Below the pieces are notes generated by a model that was given only the letters and a program-made list of their open reading frames with translations, had not been told where the DNA came from and searched no databases. From Amycolatopsis sp. GM8 (GTDB lineage Bacteria > Actinomycetota > Actinomycetes > Mycobacteriales > Pseudonocardiaceae), in the NCBI RefSeq assembly GCF_021653975.1, contig NZ_JAJKFK010000004.1, positions 370,936-434,935 on the forward strand: a DNA stretch of 64,000 nt, written 5' to 3'. Position numbers and translations under genes: made by a program. Shown here in pieces: positions 25,486-34,342 of this stretch; the stretch's first letter is position 1, and each line of letters opens with the position of its first letter.

Positions 25486-26577
25486 TCACTCCGCGGCGGA
25501 CAACGCCAGCCGCGCGGACCAGTCCAGCTGGCGTGCCAGCTCCTGCACGGACACCGGTGGCGGGTCTTGCATCGGGGGCTGGTGGGCGGAGATCCGGGCG
25601 CTCGACAGCGTGTTGTGCTCGACGCGCGGCCGGCGCAGCTGCTCGTAGACCTCCAGCGGATTCGCCGTGTCCCGCATGGCTTTCCCGAGCACGACGGCAT
25701 CCTCCAAGGCCATCGACGCGCCCTGCCCGGTCGCGGGCGAGGCGGCATGCGCGGCGTCACCGATCAGCAGCATCCGGTCGGTGCGCCACCGCGGCACGTC
25801 CGCCAGGTCGCGCGCGTTCGTGGCCAGTACCGGACCCCGGGTGGCGGCGACGATGTCCGCACACGGCGTGTCGTCGTTGCGTACCAACGAAAGCAGCTGC
25901 TCGCGCCAGCGCGGATCGGGTCCCGCCGCGGCCGGCAGCTCGTCGCCGTCCACGCGCGCGAACCAGTACGTCTCGCCGCCGGGGGAGACGGTGAAGCCGA
26001 ACGCGACCGAGCCCCGCACCATCACGATCCGCGCCTGCTCGCACGGCGGCCGGGACTGCGTGCTGTAGCCGTAGAACACCTGCTGCCCGGCGTACCGCGG
26101 CTGCGTGCCGGGCGAGACCAGCGTGCGCACCGTGGAGTTGAGCCCGTCCGCGCCGATCAGCAGGTCCCCGCGGGCGATCCCGCTGTCGGTGAACCGGGCC
26201 GTCACCCCGTCGGCGTCCTCGGTCGCCGACGCGAGCCGTTTCCCGTGGTGCAGCGGGATTCCCCGGCGCTCCACCTCGGCCTGCAGCACCCGGCTCAGCT
26301 CCGCGCGGCGCAGGCACCGGTAGTCGGTCAGCTCCCGCACCTGGCCCGCGAACTCCAAGGTACGCAAGGGAAATCCGGCCCGACCGACCGCTTTGGCGGC
26401 GCCGAGCTGGGCCAGTGCCGCCATGCCGCCCGAGGCCAGGGTCAGGAACGCCCCGATGTCCTCCCCGCTGTCCGGATGCCCCTCGTAGACCACCGGGTCG
26501 AAACCCGCGCGCCGCAACGCCAGCGCGGTGGCGGCGCCCGCAATGCCCCCACCGATGATCAGAACCCGCTCCGTCAT
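25486..26577 (-). CDS. FAD-dependent monooxygenase (PHBH-like)
   Basis: About 363 residues. FAD motifs: LIIGGGIAGAATALALRRAG at the N-terminus, LIGADGLNSTVR in the middle, and LIGDAAHAASPATGQGASMALEDA at the C-terminus. It hydroxylates or epoxidises a small organic substrate using NAD(P)H and O2. It lies 87 bp after KamA and 13 bp before the pentapeptide gene on the same strand, suggesting one transcription unit. No dedicated regulator is adjacent. Substrate unknown; the second paralog in this window (1.5-2.7 kb) is clearly distinct. Confidence 0.9.
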   Translation of the reverse strand: MTERVLIIGGGIAGAATALALRRAGFDPVVYEGHPDSGEDIGAFLTLASGGMAALAQLGAAKAVGRAGFPLRTLEFAGQVRELTDYRCLRRAELSRVLQAEVERRGIPLHHGKRLASATEDADGVTARFTDSGIARGDLLIGADGLNSTVRTLVSPGTQPRYAGQQVFYGYSTQSRPPCEQARIVMVRGSVAFGFTVSPGGETYWFARVDGDELPAAAGPDPRWREQLLSLVRNDDTPCADIVAATRGPVLATNARDLADVPRWRTDRMLLIGDAAHAASPATGQGASMALEDAVVLGKAMRDTANPLEVYEQLRRPRVEHNTLSSARISAHQPPMQDPPPVSVQELARQLDWSARLALSAAE

Positions 26578-26664
26578 CCGTTACCCCCCAGGCGACACGA
26601 TAGGCCAGCCGGGCTCGGCCGCGCTCGGTTTCCCGCCACATCCGCCCAGCCTGCGGGACGGCGA

Positions 26665-28032
26665 TCAGCGGGGCTGCCGGTCCCACCAGCGCCGGCCGGC
26701 CTCCGGCAGGGTCGCGATCGGGTCGTAGTACGGGTAGCGGCGCGCCAGCGCGTCCGGGTCCTCGTGCTCGATGCCGGTGCGGTAGTTCTTCGTCCAGTAG
26801 GAGATGCCGCGCTCGCGGTCGTACTCGGCGAGCTGGTGCACCCACCGCTTGCCGACATAGGGCACGTCGCACACGATGCGCGGGGTCGCGTAACCTGGCA
26901 GATAGCCCATGATCGCGTGCTGTAGCTCCTGTGCCTGCCAGACCGCGACCCGCCAGTGCTCGGCGTTCGGGATCATGTCGCACATGTAGAAGTAGTACGG
27001 CAGGATGTTCGCCTCGCCCTGCAAGGCGAAACACAGGTCCAGCAGCTCCGCCGGGGTCGCGTTGACGCCGCGCATCAGCACGCCCTGGTTCCGCACGTCC
27101 CGCACCCCGACCTCCAGCGCGGTGCGCGCCGCCTGCGCCACCAGCGGGGTGACCGACTGGGCGTGGTTGACGTGGGTGTGGATCGCGAGGTTCACCCCGC
27201 GCCGCCGCGCGGTGCCCGCGACCCGTGCCAGGCCCTCGACGATCTTCGGCTGCAACCAGTGCTGCGGCAGCCCGGCGAGCGCCTTCGTCGCCAGCCGGAT
27301 GTCGCGGACCGTCTCGATGTCGAGCAGCCGCATCAGGAACGACTCGAGCTGGTGCCACGGCACGTTCGCCACGTCGCCGCCGGAAACCACGACGTCCCGC
27401 ACACCCGGCGTCCGCCGCAGGTAGCCGATCATCGCGTCCTGCCGGTCGACGGGCTTCAGCTCCAGCTTGTGCTTGGCGACCTGCTCGGTGGAGTTCCCGA
27501 CCAGGTCCATCCGGGTGCAGTGCCCGCAGTACTGCGGGCAGGTGGACAGCAGCTCGGCCAGCACCTTGGTGGGGTAGCGGTGGGTGAGCCCCTCGACCAC
27601 CCACATCTCCGCCTCGTGCAACGAATCCCGCGCCGAATGCGGGTGACTGGGCCACCGCGGGTCGCGATCGCTGCGCACCGGCAGCATGTACCGGCGGACC
27701 GGGTCGGCGTAGAACGCGTCCGTCGAGTCGACCGACATCGTGTTGAGCATCTGCGGCGGCAGCAGCATCGACATGGTCGCCAGCTCCCGCTGGTCGGCGG
27801 CCAGATCCTCGAAGAACCGCTCGCCCACGAGATCCCCGAGGACCGCGCGCAGCTGTTTGATGTTGCGCAGGCAGTGCACCCGCTGCCACTGCGCGTCTCG
27901 CCATTGCGCCTCGGTGACGTCCCGCCAGCCGGGGAAGCGCCGCCAGTCCGGTTCGACCAGCTCCTTCCGGGCGTACGCATAGGGCTGGCCCAGGGTGTCG
28001 GCAGGTGAGACAGTTTCCTGGATCGCAGTCAT
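26665..28032 (-). CDS. kamA: KamA-family radical-SAM aminomutase
   Basis: About 455 residues. The radical-SAM cluster motif CPQYCGHC (CxxxCxxC) lies near residue 165, followed by GGDVANVPW (GGE-like SAM contact) and DVPYVGKRWV near residue 385, where Lys could form the PLP Schiff base as in lysine 2,3-aminomutase. The length exceeds clostridial KAM by some 40 residues because of an actinobacterial C-terminal tail. Migration of an alpha-amino group to the beta position is the expected chemistry; whether the substrate is lysine is not certain. ATG at 28032 with AAGGAG and 6-nt spacing. First gene of a likely three-gene operon. Confidence 0.9.
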   Translation of the reverse strand: MTAIQETVSPADTLGQPYAYARKELVEPDWRRFPGWRDVTEAQWRDAQWQRVHCLRNIKQLRAVLGDLVGERFFEDLAADQRELATMSMLLPPQMLNTMSVDSTDAFYADPVRRYMLPVRSDRDPRWPSHPHSARDSLHEAEMWVVEGLTHRYPTKVLAELLSTCPQYCGHCTRMDLVGNSTEQVAKHKLELKPVDRQDAMIGYLRRTPGVRDVVVSGGDVANVPWHQLESFLMRLLDIETVRDIRLATKALAGLPQHWLQPKIVEGLARVAGTARRRGVNLAIHTHVNHAQSVTPLVAQAARTALEVGVRDVRNQGVLMRGVNATPAELLDLCFALQGEANILPYYFYMCDMIPNAEHWRVAVWQAQELQHAIMGYLPGYATPRIVCDVPYVGKRWVHQLAEYDRERGISYWTKNYRTGIEHEDPDALARRYPYYDPIATLPEAGRRWWDRQPR

Positions 28033-28129
28033 CTGTACTCCTTGTCGGCATGATCTCGTGAAAATCTTCGGTAATCATGACAATATCGCGTAAATATTTC
28101 CGTCGCATGTCATGGGGCAGACTCGACAC
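28033..28129. promoter_or_regulatory. AT-rich divergent promoter between kamA and amidohydrolase
   Basis: This 97-bp gap is much richer in A/T than its surroundings and contains the palindrome AAATATTT (28092-28099). CAGACT (28118-28123) ends 6 nt before the amidohydrolase GTG, a leaderless-type -10. No recognisable riboswitch. Confidence 0.45.
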
Positions 28130-29731
28130 GTGAACGACACGACGCTTCTGGTCGGCGGCCGGATCCACTCCCCGAGCTCGCCCGACGCGACCGCGATGGC
28201 GGTCGCCGGGGACACCGTGGTCTGGGTCGGGCAGGACGGCCCCGGCCGCGCCCTGCACCCCGGTGCCGAGATCGTCGAACTCGACGGCGCGTTCGTCGCG
28301 CCCGGGTTCGTCGACGCCCACGTCCACGCCACTGCCACCGGCCTGCACCTGGCGGGCCTCGACCTCACCGGCGTGCGCGGCGCCGCCGACCTGCTCGCCG
28401 CCGTCCGCGCCGCGGTCCGGCCCGGCGAGGTGCTCATCGCGCACGGCTGGGACGAGTCCGCCTGGGCCGATCCGCGACTGCCGAGCCGCGCCGACATCGA
28501 CGACGCGTCCGGCGGCGCCGCCGTCTACCTCAGCCGCGTCGACGTGCACTCGGCCCTGGTCTCGAGCGCGCTGGTCGACCTCGCCCCCGAAACCGCCGGA
28601 TCCGACGGCTGGACCGAGGACGGCCCGCTCACCAGGGACGCCCACCACCGCGTCCGCACCGCGATGCAAGCGGCGATCACCCCCGACCAGCGACGCCGCG
28701 CACAGGACGCGTTCCTACGCCGGGCAGCCGAAAACGGCATCGTCAGCGTCCACGAATGCGCCGGGCCCGACATCTCCGGCGAGGCCGACCTCGCCGCCCT
28801 CCTGCGGCTCGCCGCCGAGCCCGGACGGCCCGAGGTGATCGGCTACTGGGGCGAGACCGGCGCGTTCGACCTCGCCCGTCGGCACGGCTTGCGCGGCCTG
28901 GCCGGAGACCTGTTCGTCGATGGCGCCCTCGGCTCGCGCACCGCCGCCCTGCACGAGCCCTACACCGACCGCCCCGACAGCACCGGCGCCCGCTACCTCG
29001 ACGCCGAAACCATCGCCGCGCATGTCGCCGCCTGCACCGAAGCCGGGCTCCAGGCGGGCTTCCACGTGATCGGCGACGCCGGGGTCGCCGAGGTCGTCCG
29101 CGGCTTCCAGTTCGCCGAGAAGGCTGTCGGCCAGCGTGCGCTCGCCGGCGCCAAGCACCGCCTCGAACACCTGGAGATGGTCACCCCCGAGCAGGCCGGG
29201 CAACTCGCCGGCTGGGCCGTGACCGGCTCGATGCAGCCCCAGTTCGACGCTCTGTGGGGCGGCGAGAACGGCATGTACGCCCGGCGTCTCGGCGACCGGG
29301 CCGCCGGGCTGAACCCGTTCGCGACCCTTGCCGCGCAAGGGGTTCTGCTCGCGTTCGGCTCGGACAGCCCGGTCACCACGCTCGATCCGTGGGCCGCCGT
29401 CCGCGCCGCCGTCCGGCACCACACCCCGGGCGCCGGCCTGTCCGCACGCGCCGCGTTCAACGCCCACACCCGCGGCGGCCACCGTGCGGCGGGCGTCAAC
29501 GACGGCATGACCGGCAGCCTCGCGCCCGGCGCACCCGCGCACTACGCGATCTGGGACGCCGCCGAGCTCGTCGTCGCCGCGCCGGACTCGCGCGTGCAGC
29601 GGTGGTCGACCGATCCGCGCTCCGGGGTGCCCGCGCTGCCGCCGCTGGATCCGGACATTCCGCTGCCGACCTGCCTGCGCACCGTCCGCGGCGGGCAGGT
29701 GCTCTACGACGCGTTCACATCCGCGGCTTAG
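28130..29731 (+). CDS. YtcJ-like metal-dependent amidohydrolase
   Basis: About 533 residues, amidohydrolase 3 (COG1574) family. Metal-binding DAHVHA follows APGFV near residue 60; other ligand blocks are FHVIGDAG, KHRLEHLEM and FGSDSPVTTLDPW. These enzymes hydrolyse amide or carbamate bonds of unknown small molecules in the cytoplasm. GTG at 28130 is 6 nt after CAGACT; an ATG at 28112 would add six residues and has no ribosome site either. The stop codon TAG at 29729 forms the first part of the likely -10 hexamer for lnt. Divergent from kamA. Confidence 0.86.
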   Translation: MNDTTLLVGGRIHSPSSPDATAMAVAGDTVVWVGQDGPGRALHPGAEIVELDGAFVAPGFVDAHVHATATGLHLAGLDLTGVRGAADLLAAVRAAVRPGEVLIAHGWDESAWADPRLPSRADIDDASGGAAVYLSRVDVHSALVSSALVDLAPETAGSDGWTEDGPLTRDAHHRVRTAMQAAITPDQRRRAQDAFLRRAAENGIVSVHECAGPDISGEADLAALLRLAAEPGRPEVIGYWGETGAFDLARRHGLRGLAGDLFVDGALGSRTAALHEPYTDRPDSTGARYLDAETIAAHVAACTEAGLQAGFHVIGDAGVAEVVRGFQFAEKAVGQRALAGAKHRLEHLEMVTPEQAGQLAGWAVTGSMQPQFDALWGGENGMYARRLGDRAAGLNPFATLAAQGVLLAFGSDSPVTTLDPWAAVRAAVRHHTPGAGLSARAAFNAHTRGGHRAAGVNDGMTGSLAPGAPAHYAIWDAAELVVAAPDSRVQRWSTDPRSGVPALPPLDPDIPLPTCLRTVRGGQVLYDAFTSAA

Positions 29732-29742
29732 AGTTGTGGATC

Positions 29743-31344
29743 GTGGCCGTAACCGCGCCGGAGTCCACGGCGACCGAAACCTCTGAGAAACGCCGCCGCC
29801 GGGCCTGGCGCCCGTGGCTCCTGCGCCTCGCGCTCGCGATCGCCTCGGGGTTCGTGTTCTACCTGTCCTTCGCGCCGCGCCCGCTGTGGTGGCTCGCGCC
29901 GATCGGGTTTGCGGGGCTCGCGTTCGCCCTGCGCGGGCGGCGGCTGTGGGGCGGGCTGGGCTACGGGTTCGCCTTCGGCCTCGCCTTCTACCTGCCGCTG
30001 CTGTTGTGGCTGCAGGACTTCCTCGGCGTCGAGTTCGGGCCGTGGCCGTGGCTCGGCCTGTCCGTGGCGCTCGCCGCGTACCTCGGCATCGGCGCCGCGC
30101 TGGGCACGCTCGTCGCACGCCTGCCCGGCGGCCCGGTGTGGATGAGCATGATCATCATCGCCACCGAGACACCCCGCGCGTGGTGGCCGTTCGGCGGGTT
30201 CCCCTGGGGCCGGGTCGCGTTCAGCCAGCCCGACGGCGCGTTCACGCCACTCGCCTCGATCGGCGGCGCGCCGCTCGTCGGGTTCGCGGTGGTGCTGACC
30301 GGATTCGCCGTGCCGTCACTGGTGGCCCGGCTGCGCCGCCGCGAGTGGCGCGGCTCGATCCTGCCCGCGGCCGGTGTGATCGTGCCGGTCGTCGCGGGGC
30401 TCGCGCTGTGGCCGACGATCGGCACCGGCGCCGAGACCGGCAGCCTCACCGTCGCGACCGTGCAGGGCAACGCCCCCGACGTCGGCATCGAACTCATGCA
30501 GGAACAGGACACCCTCCGGGCGAACCACCTCGCCCAGAGCGAGCGGCTGGCCCAGCAGATCCGCACCGGCGCGGTGCCCAAACCCGACCTCGTGATCTGG
30601 CCGGAGAGCGTCACCGAACTGCGGGGGCCGGACCCGATGCTCGACCAGGCCGTCGCCGACCTCGGCGCGCCGACCCTGATCGGCACCGTCTACCGGGCCG
30701 ACGGCACCGGCCAGACACAGAACAGCCTCGTCGTCTGGGACCCGAAGACCGGCCCGGGGGAGCGGTACTCCAAGCAGTCGCTCGTGCCGTTCTCCGAGTA
30801 CATCCCGGCGCGCGCGGTGGCCCAGTTCGTCACGCCTTTCCTCAACGGCTTCTACGACATGACGCCCGGCGACGCACCCGCGGTCCTCGACGTCGCGGGC
30901 ACCAAGGTCGCCACCCCGATCTGCTACGAGATCGCCTACGACTACGTCGCCCGCGGCGGCGTGAACCAGGGCGCCCAGCTGATCGTGCTGCCGACCAACA
31001 CCGCCTGGTTCGGCAAGAGCGGGATGAGCTCCCAGCAGCTCGCGATCGCGCGGCTGCGCGCCGTCGAACACGGCCGCGCCGTGGTGGTCTCGGCCACCAG
31101 CGGAATCAGCGCCATCGTCGAGCCCGATGGCACGATTCAGCAGTCGACCAGCGAATTCACCGCCGCATCCCTGGTCGGGCGCGTGCCGTTACGGGACACG
31201 ACTACGCTGTCGGATCGACTCGGTGCGTGGACGGAGTACGGCCAGGTCGGGGCCGCGCTGGCCGCGGTGCTCACCGGCCTCGTGCTCCGGTTGCGCGCCA
31301 GGCGCCCCGGCGCCGAGGACACGCGAGCAACCGTGGCGGGATGA
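29743..31344 (+). CDS. lnt: Apolipoprotein N-acyltransferase
   Basis: About 533 residues. Several N-terminal membrane helices precede a nitrilase-like catalytic domain with the Glu-Lys-Cys triad visible: VIWPESVTE (Glu), [12 protein letters not shown] (Lys) and [10 protein letters not shown] (Cys). A final helix sits at the C-terminus. It adds the third acyl chain to lipoproteins on the outer face of the membrane. The GTG at 29743 is 8 nt after TAGAGT (29729-29734), whose TAG is the stop of the upstream gene. The next gene is ppm1; in M. tuberculosis the two are fused in one protein, in M. smegmatis they are separate as here. Confidence 0.95.
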   Translation: MAVTAPESTATETSEKRRRRAWRPWLLRLALAIASGFVFYLSFAPRPLWWLAPIGFAGLAFALRGRRLWGGLGYGFAFGLAFYLPLLLWLQDFLGVEFGPWPWLGLSVALAAYLGIGAALGTLVARLPGGPVWMSMIIIATETPRAWWPFGGFPWGRVAFSQPDGAFTPLASIGGAPLVGFAVVLTGFAVPSLVARLRRREWRGSILPAAGVIVPVVAGLALWPTIGTGAETGSLTVATVQGNAPDVGIELMQEQDTLRANHLAQSERLAQQIRTGAVPKPDLVIWPESVTELRGPDPMLDQAVADLGAPTLIGTVYRADGTGQTQNSLVVWDPKTGPGERYSKQSLVPFSEYIPARAVAQFVTPFLNGFYDMTPGDAPAVLDVAGTKVATPICYEIAYDYVARGGVNQGAQLIVLPTNTAWFGKSGMSSQQLAIARLRAVEHGRAVVVSATSGISAIVEPDGTIQQSTSEFTAASLVGRVPLRDTTTLSDRLGAWTEYGQVGAALAAVLTGLVLRLRARRPGAEDTRATVAG

Positions 31345-31369
31345 GGACTCCCGCCGAGGGAGGACACGG

Positions 31370-32137
31370 ATGGCGCAGGCGCCACGGGCAGCACAGCCGA
31401 TCGAGCCGGTTCTGGTGGTGATCCCGACCTACAACGAGCGCGACAACCTCGCGCCGATCATGCGCAGGCTGCACGAAAGCCTGCCCGCGGCGCACGCGCT
31501 CGTCGTCGACGACGGGAGCCCCGACGGGACCGGTGAGCTCGCCGACAAGCTGGCCGCCGACGACAAGCGGGTTCACGTCATGCACCGCACCGAAAAGGCA
31601 GGCCTGGGTGCGGCCTACATCGCGGGGTTCCGGTGGGGGCTGGAACGCGACTACGCGACGATCGTGGAGATGGACGCGGACGGCTCGCACGCGCCCGAGG
31701 ACCTGCCGCGGATGCTCGCCGCGCTCGAGGACGCCGACCTGGTGCTCGGCTCGCGGTACGTGCCCGGTGGCAGCGTCGTCAACTGGCCCAAGCGGCGGGA
31801 GTACCTCTCGCGCGGGGCGAACCTGTACTCACGGCTCGCGCTCGGCGGCAAGATCACCGAGTACACCGCCGGCTTCCGTGCCTACCGCCGCGCGGTGCTG
31901 GAGAAGCTGCCGCTCGACGAGATCGCGTCCACCGGCTACTGCTTCCAGATCGACCTCGCGTGGCGCACCCTGCGGACCGGCTTCGAGATCGTCGAGGTGC
32001 CGATCACGTTCACCGAGCGCGAGATCGGCGAGTCGAAGATGAGCGGCTCGATCATCCGCGAGGCGATGATCCGGGTCGGCATCTGGGGTGTTCAGCACCG
32101 CCTCGGCCAGCTCCGCCGCCTCCTGCGCCGCGGCTAA
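31370..32137 (+). CDS. ppm1: Polyprenol monophosphomannose synthase
   Basis: About 255 residues, GT2 fold. [11 protein letters not shown] and [10 protein letters not shown] open the nucleotide-binding half; MDADGSH gives the DxD metal site; the family blocks [11 protein letters not shown] and FRAYRR follow. It transfers mannose from GDP-mannose to polyprenyl phosphate on the cytoplasmic face, supplying the donor for lipomannan enzymes such as MptB (encoded at 58-59.6 kb) and protein mannosylation. The ATG at 31370 has GGGAGGA with 7-nt spacing. No C-terminal membrane domain, as in bacterial Ppm1 catalytic units; anchoring by Lnt is known in mycobacteria. Confidence 0.94.
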   Translation: MAQAPRAAQPIEPVLVVIPTYNERDNLAPIMRRLHESLPAAHALVVDDGSPDGTGELADKLAADDKRVHVMHRTEKAGLGAAYIAGFRWGLERDYATIVEMDADGSHAPEDLPRMLAALEDADLVLGSRYVPGGSVVNWPKRREYLSRGANLYSRLALGGKITEYTAGFRAYRRAVLEKLPLDEIASTGYCFQIDLAWRTLRTGFEIVEVPITFTEREIGESKMSGSIIREAMIRVGIWGVQHRLGQLRRLLRRG

Positions 32138-32159
32138 CCGCGCTGGCTGGGGGGGGAAC

Positions 32160-32714
32160 ATGACGAAACGTTGGGGTCCGCTGGTCACGGGTGTCGCGGC
32201 GGTGTGCGGCGTGCTCACCGCCTGCTCGTCCGGCGCGTCCGCGCCGGCCAGTCCGGCACCGCGGCCTGCTGCCACAAGCGAGATCAGCCCGTGTGCCTTC
32301 TTCACCGGCGACGAGCTGAAGGACTACGAGCTCCATGACCCGATGCCGATGGCCTCGCCGCCAGGCTGCCTGTGGCAGGGCAGCAAGTTCTTCAAGCAGG
32401 CGAGCACCGCACTGACCTTGACGCTCCTCGACAGATCCGCCGACGAGGAAGTGAAGACCCTCACTTCGTCGTCCGGCGAGCTGATCTCCGAGCGGCCACC
32501 CGTCAACGGCCGCCGGGTCTGGCGGGACACGACACCGGGCACCGACGTCAAGTGTGGCCTGCTCTTCGCCGTCGACACGACCTCGGCCGCGACGGTGAAG
32601 CTTTCGGAATACCTCGGCATCTCCGGCGTCCGGCCCACGCAGCAGAACCTCTGCGACGGCCTCGACGAGCTCGCTCCGCGGATCGAGGCGAAACTGCCCG
32701 CGGTCACCACCTGA
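32160..32714 (+). CDS. DUF3558 family lipoprotein
   Basis: About 184 residues. Signal peptide with lipobox LTAC (Cys near 22), a short Ala/Ser/Pro linker, then a DUF3558-like domain with ISPCAFFTGDELKDY, PGCLWQG and two more cysteines (VKCGLLF, NLCDGL) that probably form two disulfides. DUF3558 lipoproteins are common in Pseudonocardiales and mycobacteria; their role is unknown. A run of G residues just before the ATG at 32160 serves as ribosome site. It follows ppm1 by 22 bp, and a strong hairpin terminator follows it. Confidence 0.88.
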   Translation: MTKRWGPLVTGVAAVCGVLTACSSGASAPASPAPRPAATSEISPCAFFTGDELKDYELHDPMPMASPPGCLWQGSKFFKQASTALTLTLLDRSADEEVKTLTSSSGELISERPPVNGRRVWRDTTPGTDVKCGLLFAVDTTSAATVKLSEYLGISGVRPTQQNLCDGLDELAPRIEAKLPAVTT

Positions 32715-32730
32715 CGAGCCCGGACATACG

Positions 32731-32765
32731 ACAGGCCCCCGCGGCGGGAGGACGCGGGGGCCTGT
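32731..32765. terminator. Bidirectional hairpin terminator
   Basis: ACAGGCCCCCGCG (32731-32743) pairs perfectly with CGCGGGGGCCTGT (32753-32765) around a 9-nt loop. It is followed by TCGTTTC on the plus strand. It separates the lnt-ppm1-lipoprotein genes from convergent rbpA and could serve both. Confidence 0.88.
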
Positions 32766-32787
32766 TCGTTTCGGTGGCGTGAGCCAG

Positions 32788-33135
32788 CTACGCCGAGCGG
32801 GACGTCCGGCGGCCCTTGAGCTCGGCCAGACGTTCGTTCAGCAGATCCTCGAGCTCCGGGATCGAACGCCGCTCGAGCAGCATGTCCCAGTGCGTACGCG
32901 GCGGCTTGACCTTCTTCTGCTCGGGCTGTCCGCCGTTGACGATCTCGGACTCGCTGCCGTGCAGGCGGCACTCCCACACGGACGGGATCTCCGCGTCGTC
33001 GGAGAAGGGCACCTCGAACTCGTGGTTCTTCGGGCACGCGTACCGCACCGTGCGACGCGGGGCGAGATCGTGGTTCCGGTCGGTCTCGTAGCTGACCGCT
33101 CCCAGCCGGCTTCCACGGAGTACACGGTCGGCCAT
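32788..33135 (-). CDS. rbpA: RNA polymerase-binding protein RbpA
   Basis: About 115 residues, matching RbpA: N-terminal LRGSRLGAVSYETDRN, a core with VRYACPKNHEFEVPF and WECRLHG (zinc-related cysteines), the basic linker KKVKPPRTHWDMLLERRS and the sigma-interaction domain ELEDLLNERLAELKGRR. It binds RNA polymerase and group 1/2 sigma factors and stabilises the open complex. ATG at 33135 with AAAGGA upstream. About 55-85 bp further upstream is a sigma-R-like promoter, matching the known sigma-R control of rbpA in Streptomyces. Confidence 0.97.
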   Translation of the reverse strand: MADRVLRGSRLGAVSYETDRNHDLAPRRTVRYACPKNHEFEVPFSDDAEIPSVWECRLHGSESEIVNGGQPEQKKVKPPRTHWDMLLERRSIPELEDLLNERLAELKGRRTSRSA

Positions 33136-33173
33136 GATGACGTCCTTTCAGTCGGCTCCGATGGTTAAGAGCC

Positions 33174-33190
33174 AGGGTGTTGCTCACCCT
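33174..33190 (-). promoter_or_regulatory. Hairpin at the predicted 5' end of rbpA mRNA
   Basis: AGGGTG and CACCCT pair around a 5-nt loop, immediately downstream of the GTT element of the predicted rbpA promoter. It may form at the mRNA 5' end; role unknown. Confidence 0.4.
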
Positions 33191-33194
33191 ATGC

Positions 33195-33221
33195 AACGAC
33201 CCCCGCCCACCGCGAATTCCC
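33195..33221 (-). promoter_or_regulatory. Sigma-R (SigR/SigH)-type promoter of rbpA
   Basis: On the minus strand GGGAAT (33221-33216) is followed after exactly 18 bp by GTT (33197-33195), the known thiol-oxidative-stress sigma-R consensus GGGAAT-N18-GTT. Transcription would start near 33187, giving a leader of about 50 nt before the rbpA ATG. Confidence 0.72.
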
Positions 33222-33385
33222 GGCGGGCCATGGTGTCGCTCACGATGAGCGGGGCTCACCCCTCCACAACAGCTTCCACCAGGGGGACACCGTTCGCGCC
33301 GCTAAGTGACGCGCTTTAGCCGTTCTTTCTGCGATTATCCCCCAGTCGGGCTATTGGGTGACGGCAAAAGCGGAAGGGGCGTGCG
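33222..33385. other. Non-coding gap between rbpA promoter and tdk end
   Basis: I see no gene or stable structure here. There may be further rbpA promoters on the minus strand, since TAATCG-like A/T-rich tracts occur near 33335, but none is convincing. Confidence 0.4.
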
Positions 33386-34117
33386 TCACGTCAGGCGCAG
33401 CTGGCCCCGCTGCTCGGAGGCCGGGCCGAGATCGCCGAGACGGAAGTGGCGACGGCACAGTACTTGGTAACGCAACGTAGTGAAATCAGGCTTCACCGGT
33501 GATGATGTTGCAGCTTCAACGATGTCCGCGACCACCACCGTGTCGCCCTCCCGCAGCACCTCGCCGTCCCGGACCCGCGCGTTGAACCGGCCCGGCGCGC
33601 CACACCAGCACAGCACGTCCACCTGCACCGGCTGCAGTTCGTCGGCCAGCTCGAACAGCCGCCGGGCACCGGGGAACAGGTGGCTCTGGAAGTCCGTCGC
33701 GATACCGAAGCAGTACACATCGAGGCGGACTTCGTCGGCCAGCTCCGCGAGCTGCTCGACCTGCGCGGGGGAGAGGAACTGCGCCTCGTCGACCACCAGG
33801 TAGTCCACGTGCTGGCCGGCCTCCCACTGGTGCCGGATCAGCTGCCGGAGATCGGTGTCCGCGCCGACTTCGAGTGCCTTGCGGGTGATGCCGATGCGGC
33901 TGGTGATCTGCGGCGCGCCGGACCGGTCGTGCCTGACGAGCAGCAGCCCGCGCCGGCCCTGGCGAGCGTGGTTGTGGTCGATCTGCAGCGCGAGCGTCGA
34001 CTTCCCGCAGTCCATCGGGCCGTAGCAGAACCGGAGCAGACCGCGGACCGGTGGCCGCCGGGTGCCCGGGACGGGGGACAGGGCGTCGGTGGGATCTTCG
34101 GTGAAGGACGAGGTCAC
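33386..34117 (-). CDS. tdk: Thymidine kinase
   Basis: About 243 residues, type II thymidine kinase. P-loop GPMDCGKSTLALQ near residue 32, the Walker-B-like DEAQF (YLVVDEAQFLSP) and the substrate lasso region with CWCGAPGRFNARV are present; the lasso zinc site appears incomplete, only CWC plus one further cysteine near the C-terminus (VLCRRHF). It phosphorylates thymidine for dTMP salvage. The GTG at 34117 is 8 nt after TAGGGT on the minus strand (34131-34126), suggesting leaderless expression. The open frame extends upstream to 34354, but that part is non-homologous and overlaps the Rpf promoter, so I reject it. Confidence 0.9.
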   Translation of the reverse strand: MTSSFTEDPTDALSPVPGTRRPPVRGLLRFCYGPMDCGKSTLALQIDHNHARQGRRGLLLVRHDRSGAPQITSRIGITRKALEVGADTDLRQLIRHQWEAGQHVDYLVVDEAQFLSPAQVEQLAELADEVRLDVYCFGIATDFQSHLFPGARRLFELADELQPVQVDVLCWCGAPGRFNARVRDGEVLREGDTVVVADIVEAATSSPVKPDFTTLRYQVLCRRHFRLGDLGPASEQRGQLRLT

Positions 34118-34307
34118 GATGCCCGACCCTAGCTCTCGCCTGTTCGGGTGAATTGAGCGGAGATCAACACCGAGCGTGCCGATGAACCAGTGTGCCGCGA
34201 GGTCCAGCTGTTTTCCCGCGCCGACCGGCTGTTCTCGGCACCATCTGGCGTGTCGCTCAGCCCAGTGAAGCGTGGTCTGTGTGATTCTGATGGGTTTGAT
34301 GTGACAG

Positions 34308-34336
34308 TTGTGGCTTATGGTGCGGAAACTTACTGT
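34308..34336 (+). promoter_or_regulatory. Promoter of the Rpf-like gene
   Basis: TTGTGG (34308-34313), a 17-bp spacer and TACTGT (34331-34336) form a housekeeping-type promoter. The hexamer ends 6 nt before the ATG, so transcription would start at or next to the start codon. The 200 bp upstream holds no c-di-AMP (ydaO) riboswitch that I can see, although such elements precede rpf genes in other actinomycetes. Confidence 0.65.
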
Positions 34337-34342
34337 GCTGGC

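Noticed and set aside
34118-34342. Possible c-di-AMP (ydaO) riboswitch before the Rpf-like gene
   Set aside because: Such riboswitches occur before rpf genes in actinomycetes, but I see none of the conserved blocks and the promoter hexamer lies next to the start codon, leaving no room for one in the mRNA.
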